A stretch of DNA of 6,799 nucleotides, from positions 1-6,799 of the forward strand of contig JACQFK010000178.1 of assembly GCA_016200125.1 (NCBI GenBank), written 5' to 3'. A model generated the notes under the pieces. The model worked only from the letters and a program-made list of their open reading frames with translations. It was not told where the DNA came from and made no database searches. Positions 1 to 6,799 of this stretch are shown piece after piece (the first letter of the stretch is position 1; each line of letters begins with the position of its first letter). The position numbers and the translations under genes are program-made. This DNA comes from Planctomycetota bacterium. Its GTDB lineage: Bacteria > Planctomycetota > MHYJ01 > JACPRB01.

Positions 1-1308
1 GGTCAGCATGCACTTGCCCGCTTGCGCGGCGATCGCCTGGGAGGGGACGAGGACGACGTCCTTGAGCTCCGCCCCCTTGATCGTCGCCTTGCCCTTCATC
101 CCCGGCAGGAGGTCGCTGGGCGGCTCCTTGAACTCGATGCGGAGCTCGAAGGCCGAGCCCGTTCCCTTCATCGCGGCGACGGGGGACTTGCTGCGGATCG
201 TTCCCTCGGCCTTCGCGTCCGGCTGGGCGGCGGGGACGACCGTCGCCGCAAGCCCGGGCGCGACGTCGAAGTAGTCGGCCTCGGCGAGATCGGCGCGGGC
301 GCGGGTGGCGGGTCCGCAGACGGTGAGCAGGACCTGGCCCGGCTGGAGCTTCTCGCCCGCGGCCATCATCGGCGTCACCTGATCGGAGGTCGCCCAGGCG
401 CCGTGCTGGAACTGGCCGTAGAAGACGCGGCCGTCGAGGGGCGCGCGCCACGAGAAGTTCGCGAGGTCGTGCTTGAGCTTCGCGGCCTGCTCCTCGAGCT
501 GGGCGAGCGCGGCCTTCGCCTTGCCGGCCTCGACCTCGCGCTGGACCTTGCTCAGGGTCTGGGCCGCCTTCACCCCGTCGAGCGCGTTCCGGGCCACCTC
601 GATCGCGTGGGCGAGGAGGTTGCGCTGCTGCGGGTAGCGGACGTTTTTGACGTTCCCGGCCTCGAGGCGGGCCATGTCCAGCGCGACCTTCGTCCGGTCC
701 AGGTTGCGGCGTGCGCGGCGGACCACGATCTCCGAGGTCGCGTTCGTGAGCTCCTCGGACTTGTACATCTTCTCCAGCTGCGCGAGCTCCTCGGTCTGGT
801 CGTGGAGCGCGTCCTCCGTGAATTTCGCCTGGAGCTCCACCATCTGGATCATGTGCTTCCCGTCGACCTCCTCGAAGGACTTCAGCGAAGTCTCGGAGTC
901 CTTCACGGCGGTCTGGGCCTGGAGCAGGGCGAGGGCGTCGGCCTTCGCGCCGATCGACAGCTCCGCCTGGAGCTTCTCGTGCATCGCCCGGGCGACCTTG
1001 AGGTCGTTCTCGATCGCGGCGATCTGCTTGTCGATCGCGGCGGTGTCGAGGCTGAGGAGGAGGTCGCCCTTCTTCACGAGCTCGCCCGCGGGGGCGACCT
1101 TGAGGACGCTGAGTTCGCCCTGGTAGGCTTCGAGCTTCATCTTGAGCTCGACGCTCTCGATCGCCTCGTAGACCGCCTCCAGCTCGAAGACGGGCGTGAG
1201 GTTGCCCTTGCGGGCGGCGACGGTCTCCTCGGCGTCCTCGGCGGGCTTGGGCTTGTCCTGGGCTGGCGCGAGGAAGAGCAGCGAGGCGAGGGCGGCGAGC
1301 TGGAGCAT
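1..1308 (-). CDS. HlyD/RND-type periplasmic adaptor subunit (membrane fusion protein), 3' end outside window
   Basis: The reading frame is open from an ATG at 1306-1308 to the left edge (436 codons, no stop), so the C-terminus is missing. Residues 1-16 look like a Sec signal peptide (hydrophobic core at 4-14, probable cleavage after Ala-Pro-Ala at 14-16). It has no Lys/Arg in its n-region and no lipobox Cys. Residues about 60-90 form the first half of a lipoyl/biotinyl-like domain (VAPAGELVKKGDLLLSLD). About 92-285 is a long alpha-helical coiled-coil hairpin rich in Ala/Glu/Lys/Leu, with a turn near KMYKSEELTNATSEIV. About 285-330 is the second lipoyl half (WRAPLDGRVFYG), and 335-415 the beta-barrel, ending in LLPGMKGKATI. 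The VVLVPSQAI segment begins the membrane-proximal domain. Members of this family bridge an inner-membrane ABC or RND pump to an outer-membrane channel. No partner is visible here; it may follow beyond the left edge. The start is supported by a strong ribosome binding site. The family call is firm; the substrate is unknown. Confidence 0.88.
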   Translation of the reverse strand, partial: MLQLAALASLLFLAPAQDKPKPAEDAEETVAARKGNLTPVFELEAVYEAIESVELKMKLEAYQGELSVLKVAPAGELVKKGDLLLSLDTAAIDKQIAAIENDLKVARAMHEKLQAELSIGAKADALALLQAQTAVKDSETSLKSFEEVDGKHMIQMVELQAKFTEDALHDQTEELAQLEKMYKSEELTNATSEIVVRRARRNLDRTKVALDMARLEAGNVKNVRYPQQRNLLAHAIEVARNALDGVKAAQTLSKVQREVEAGKAKAALAQLEEQAAKLKHDLANFSWRAPLDGRVFYGQFQHGAWATSDQVTPMMAAGEKLQPGQVLLTVCGPATRARADLAEADYFDVAPGLAATVVPAAQPDAKAEGTIRSKSPVAAMKGTGSAFELRIEFKEPPSDLLPGMKGKATIKGAELKDVVLVPSQAIAAQAGKCMLT

Positions 1309-1313
1309 CGGAT

Positions 1314-1320
1314 CCTCCCT
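1314..1320 (-). promoter_or_regulatory. Shine-Dalgarno site of the adaptor gene
   Basis: Minus-strand AGGGAGG lies 5 bases before the ATG at 1306-1308. It is a good anti-16S match at near-ideal spacing and fixes the start of the adaptor gene. The kinase gene upstream has no comparable site. Confidence 0.8.
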
Positions 1321-1334
1321 TTCGAATCGCGGGG

Positions 1335-1365
1335 ATTGTAGCACGGGCCGCGCGGGCGGCTTCCA
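1335..1365 (-). promoter_or_regulatory. Candidate extended -10 promoter of the adaptor gene
   Basis: Minus-strand TGCTACAAT at 1335-1343 is an extended -10 element (TGN plus TACAAT, one mismatch to TATAAT). It lies in the 101-base gap after the soluble kinase gene. The -35 is weak: GAAGCC at spacing 17 (1358-1363) or TGGAAG at spacing 19 (1360-1365). An extended -10 can partly compensate for this. The predicted start point is near 1328, giving a leader of about 20 bases that includes the Shine-Dalgarno site. The adaptor gene may therefore be transcribed independently of the kinases. This is pattern evidence only, since planctomycete promoters are poorly defined. Confidence 0.4.
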
Positions 1366-1409
1366 CATATAGGACGCCGGACGGGGGCGTGGCGTGAGGC
1401 CCGGGGAGG

Positions 1410-2987
1410 TTAGCGGCGCGGCCGCTTCCTCGAGATCTCGGGCGTTTCCTCCCCCTTGCGGCCGGCCTGGAAGCGGTCGCCCCGGAGCCAGCGCGTGAGG
1501 TCGTAGGCGAGGAAGGAGGCCTTGGGGTAGCGGTCCTCCGGCCGCTTGGCCAGCGCCATCATGCAGATCGCCTGGATGGTGTTCTCCGCCCCGCCGGGCG
1601 GCGCGAGGCGCGGCACGGGGTTCTTGACCACCTTCATGAGAACCTCGATCGCCGTCTCCCCGTCGAAGGGGGGCCGGCCGGCGAGAATCTCGTAGAGCAT
1701 CACGCCCAGGGCCCAGACGTCCGTGCCGCGGTCGATCGACTTGGCGCACATGGCCTGCTCCGGGCTCATGTAGGTGGGGGTGCCGACCAGCATCCCGGAA
1801 CTCGTCAGCGACATGATCGAGGAATTCCCCAAGGGCTTGGCCAGACCGAAGTCCGTGACGTGAGGGCCGTTCTTCCGGTCCACCAGGATGTTCGCGGGCT
1901 TGAGGTCCCGGTGCAGCACCCCCCGCTCGTGCGCTTCGTGGACCGCAAGGGCCGCGTCCCGCAGGAGCTGCACCTGCTGACGGATCGTCAGGGAGCTCTG
2001 CTTGCGCCAGACGTTCAGCGACACCCCCTCCACCAGTTCCATCGCGAGGTATCGCCGGCCCCGCTCGACGCCGGCCTCGTAGACCGAGACGATGTTGGGA
2101 TGTTTGAGCAGGGCGGAGAGGCGCGCCTCGCTGAGAAAGCGTTCCTCGTCCAGCTTGATCTCCTCGGGATCGGCGTTGGGGCTGCTGAGCATCAGCTTGA
2201 GGGCGACTTTGCGGCTCAGTTGCGTGTCCAGAGCCTCGTAGACCACGCCCATGCCGCCCCGGCCCAGCTCCCGGAGGCATCTGAATTTTCCAAGCACCCG
2301 GGGCATGTCGGAGGGCGAGGGAGCCGACGCCGGGAGTTCCGTGGCCGGCTGAGTCGAGGGAGACGGCGACCGGGCCGGCCTGGAAGGCGGCGGGGGAGCC
2401 ACCGCTCTTGCCGTCGGGGGCCTGCCCGGTCCCTTTCCGGGCTTGAGAAAGATCCTGCAGAACCGGCAGCGGTATTCCTTGAGGGGGTTGTAATTGGCGG
2501 TCTTGTAGGTGCGGCCGCAGGGCGGGCAGTAGAGCATCGCGCTGCCCTGCACCGCCACGACGCGGCGGATCAGCTCCTCCGTTGCGTAGCCCCGCTCGAC
2601 CAGCAGATCCGCGATCCGGGGCAGGTCGTTCGCCTTGCGGGCCAGCGCTTCGAACTGGATGGCCGCGCACTCGTCGAGTTTCTCCCGCGGCAGCCCCTCC
2701 CGGCGGAGCAGCTCCCGCAGCCGTTCATCCTCCCGCCGGATCTCGTGCGGGTCGATGCGCGTCGGCGGGGGCTCGGGATCGAGGGAGGCGAGGGCGGCGG
2801 CGTCGAGAAATCCGCGGGCCACGAGGATCTCCCCGAGGGTCCTCAGGGGTTTTCCGGAGACCGGATCCTCGGCCTGCTCGGCGAGCGCATCCCGGAGCTG
2901 GTCGGGGGTGATGAGGTCTTTGCTGAGGGCCAGCATGCCCAGGCGCAGATCCAGCGCCCCCTGGCTGACGGTTGGATCCTGGGTCAT
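1410..2987 (-). CDS. Soluble Ser/Thr protein kinase (Hanks type) with N-terminal MshEN-like repeats and a zinc ribbon
   Basis: A complete 525-residue protein, ATG at 2985-2987, TAA at 1410-1412. Residues 15-147 hold four degenerate copies of a helical motif resembling GspE/PilB N-terminal (MshEN) repeats. C154-x2-C157 and C174-x2-C177 form a zinc ribbon. A Pro/Ser/Ala-rich linker runs about 183-229. The kinase domain (about 233-502) is complete and looks active: glycine loop GRGGMGVV 242-249, VALK lysine 264, alpha-C glutamate 287, HRDLKPAN 359-366, DFG 379-381, activation segment with T395/T403/T405, and SPE 408-410. The C-terminal tail is basic. No signal peptide or transmembrane segment is present, so it should be cytoplasmic and phosphorylate Ser/Thr on protein targets. 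Over the shared C-lobe it is clearly paralogous to the kinase encoded just upstream (from 3057). Most planctomycete kinases of this type continue into membrane and sensor domains; this one stops after the kinase, so its input domain is probably the N-terminus. The ATG has no Shine-Dalgarno; Met18 is an alternative start but would cut into the first repeat. Confidence 0.93.
   Translation of the reverse strand: MTQDPTVSQGALDLRLGMLALSKDLITPDQLRDALAEQAEDPVSGKPLRTLGEILVARGFLDAAALASLDPEPPPTRIDPHEIRREDERLRELLRREGLPREKLDECAAIQFEALARKANDLPRIADLLVERGYATEELIRRVVAVQGSAMLYCPPCGRTYKTANYNPLKEYRCRFCRIFLKPGKGPGRPPTARAVAPPPPSRPARSPSPSTQPATELPASAPSPSDMPRVLGKFRCLRELGRGGMGVVYEALDTQLSRKVALKLMLSSPNADPEEIKLDEERFLSEARLSALLKHPNIVSVYEAGVERGRRYLAMELVEGVSLNVWRKQSSLTIRQQVQLLRDAALAVHEAHERGVLHRDLKPANILVDRKNGPHVTDFGLAKPLGNSSIMSLTSSGMLVGTPTYMSPEQAMCAKSIDRGTDVWALGVMLYEILAGRPPFDGETAIEVLMKVVKNPVPRLAPPGGAENTIQAICMMALAKRPEDRYPKASFLAYDLTRWLRGDRFQAGRKGEETPEISRKRPRR
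2457..2528 (-). other. Zinc-ribbon segment within the soluble kinase
   Basis: Residues 154-177 of the soluble kinase carry CPPC (154-157) and CRFC (174-177), separated by 16 residues with basic and aromatic positions. Paired CxxC knuckles at this spacing are typical of a rubredoxin-like zinc ribbon. The segment sits between the N-terminal repeats and the Pro-rich linker. A structural role, nucleic-acid or protein binding, or metal/redox sensing are all possible; the sequence does not decide between them. Confidence 0.7.
2547..2945 (-). repeat. Four degenerate MshEN-like repeats within the soluble kinase
   Basis: Residues 15-147 contain four related helical units in two pairs: 15-38 (RLGMLALSKDLIT..., ending at Gln38), 50-69 (TLGEILVARGFLD...), 89-111 (RLRELLRREGLPR..., ending at Gln111) and 124-147 (RIADLLVERGYAT..., ending at Gln147). 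Each begins with an R/T-L/I-G-like start, reaches Gly or Asp at motif position 10 and continues with a Leu-spaced helix; three end in Gln. Unit 1 keeps most fixed positions of the 24-residue MshEN motif as I recall it. Ala replaces a branched residue at position 6 and Asp replaces Gly at position 10. The repeat relationship is visible directly. The link to MshEN and to c-di-GMP is inference. Confidence 0.6.
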
Positions 2988-2993
2988 GGTCTG

Positions 2994-3028
2994 ATTATAA
3001 CCCGTCGATTTCCGGAAGTTCTATTTTT
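2994..3028 (-). promoter_or_regulatory. Candidate promoter of the soluble kinase, predicted leaderless transcript
   Basis: Minus-strand TATAAT (2994-2999) is a perfect -10 hexamer. Exactly six bases (CAGACC) separate it from the ATG at 2985-2987, so the standard start point (+1) would be the A of the ATG. The -35 is poor (TAGAAC at 3018-3023, spacing 18). An A5 tract at 3024-3028, about -37 to -41, is placed like an upstream (UP) element. This is one of the few AT-rich patches in a GC-rich window and fills the 69-base gap between the two kinase genes. No Shine-Dalgarno precedes the start codon, which fits leaderless translation. Confidence 0.5.
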
Positions 3029-3056
3029 CACGAAGGAGCCCGGGTCCGATGCTCCG

Positions 3057-6799
<3,743 letters not shown>

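Noticed and set aside
22..1341. Long plus-strand open frame (439 codons) opposite the adaptor gene
   Set aside because: Its codons are exact reverse complements of the adaptor's codons (same phase). In that phase a stop needs TTA, CTA or TCA in the real gene, codons that are rare at this GC. The translation is low-complexity Leu/Arg/Gly/Glu/Val/Asp with no recognisable motif, whereas the minus strand gives a clear HlyD-family protein.
1348..1355. CCGCGCGG palindrome in the gap before the adaptor gene, as an operator
   Set aside because: Short GC palindromes are expected by chance at this base composition. It lies in the spacer of the candidate promoter but is not repeated elsewhere in the gaps.
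1384..1407. GGGC/GCCC hairpin just after the soluble kinase stop codon, as a terminator
   Set aside because: Four-base-pair stem, large loop and no following T-tract.
3035..3055. Inverted repeat GGAGC/GCTCC after the membrane kinase stop, as an intrinsic terminator
   Set aside because: The stem is only five base pairs with an 11-base loop, and the minus strand that follows has no T-run (it has an A-run instead).

Overview
The window is GC-rich and codes on the minus strand almost throughout. It holds three genes in the same orientation. Read in the direction of transcription, from high to low coordinates, they are: (1) the 3'-terminal part of a very large membrane-anchored Ser/Thr protein kinase, truncated at the right edge; (2) a complete soluble Ser/Thr protein kinase; (3) the 5' part of a HlyD/RND-type periplasmic adaptor (membrane fusion protein), truncated at the left edge. 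The gaps are 69 and 101 bases. I see no RNA genes, mobile elements, CRISPR arrays or convincing intrinsic terminators.

The organism is probably a planctomycete (Planctomycetota) or a close relative. This is inferred from paralogous eukaryote-like kinases in tandem, a kinase with a giant PA14/LamG exported part, GC-rich codon use, and an adaptor with a planctomycete-flavoured hairpin tip. No marker gene in the window proves it.

Region by region: 3057-6799 encodes the C-terminal half of a kinase domain, one transmembrane helix, two TPR-like repeats, a charged helix, a Pro-rich hinge, an unassigned beta-rich domain, a PA14 domain, a helical spacer, a second PA14 domain and a LamG/concanavalin-like domain. 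1410-2987 encodes a kinase with no membrane segment. Its N-terminus carries four degenerate copies of a motif resembling the c-di-GMP-binding MshEN (GspE/PilB N-terminal) motif, followed by a four-cysteine zinc ribbon and a Pro-rich linker. 1-1308 encodes an exported adaptor with split lipoyl domain, long coiled-coil hairpin and beta-barrel.

Working model (inference): the membrane kinase reads an extracytoplasmic ligand, perhaps a glycan. The related soluble kinase reads a cytoplasmic cue, possibly a cyclic dinucleotide or metal/redox state. Both sit beside an efflux or secretion system whose adaptor is visible and whose pump should lie beyond the left edge. Each of the two downstream genes has its own promoter-like sequence, and the one before the soluble kinase would give a leaderless mRNA.
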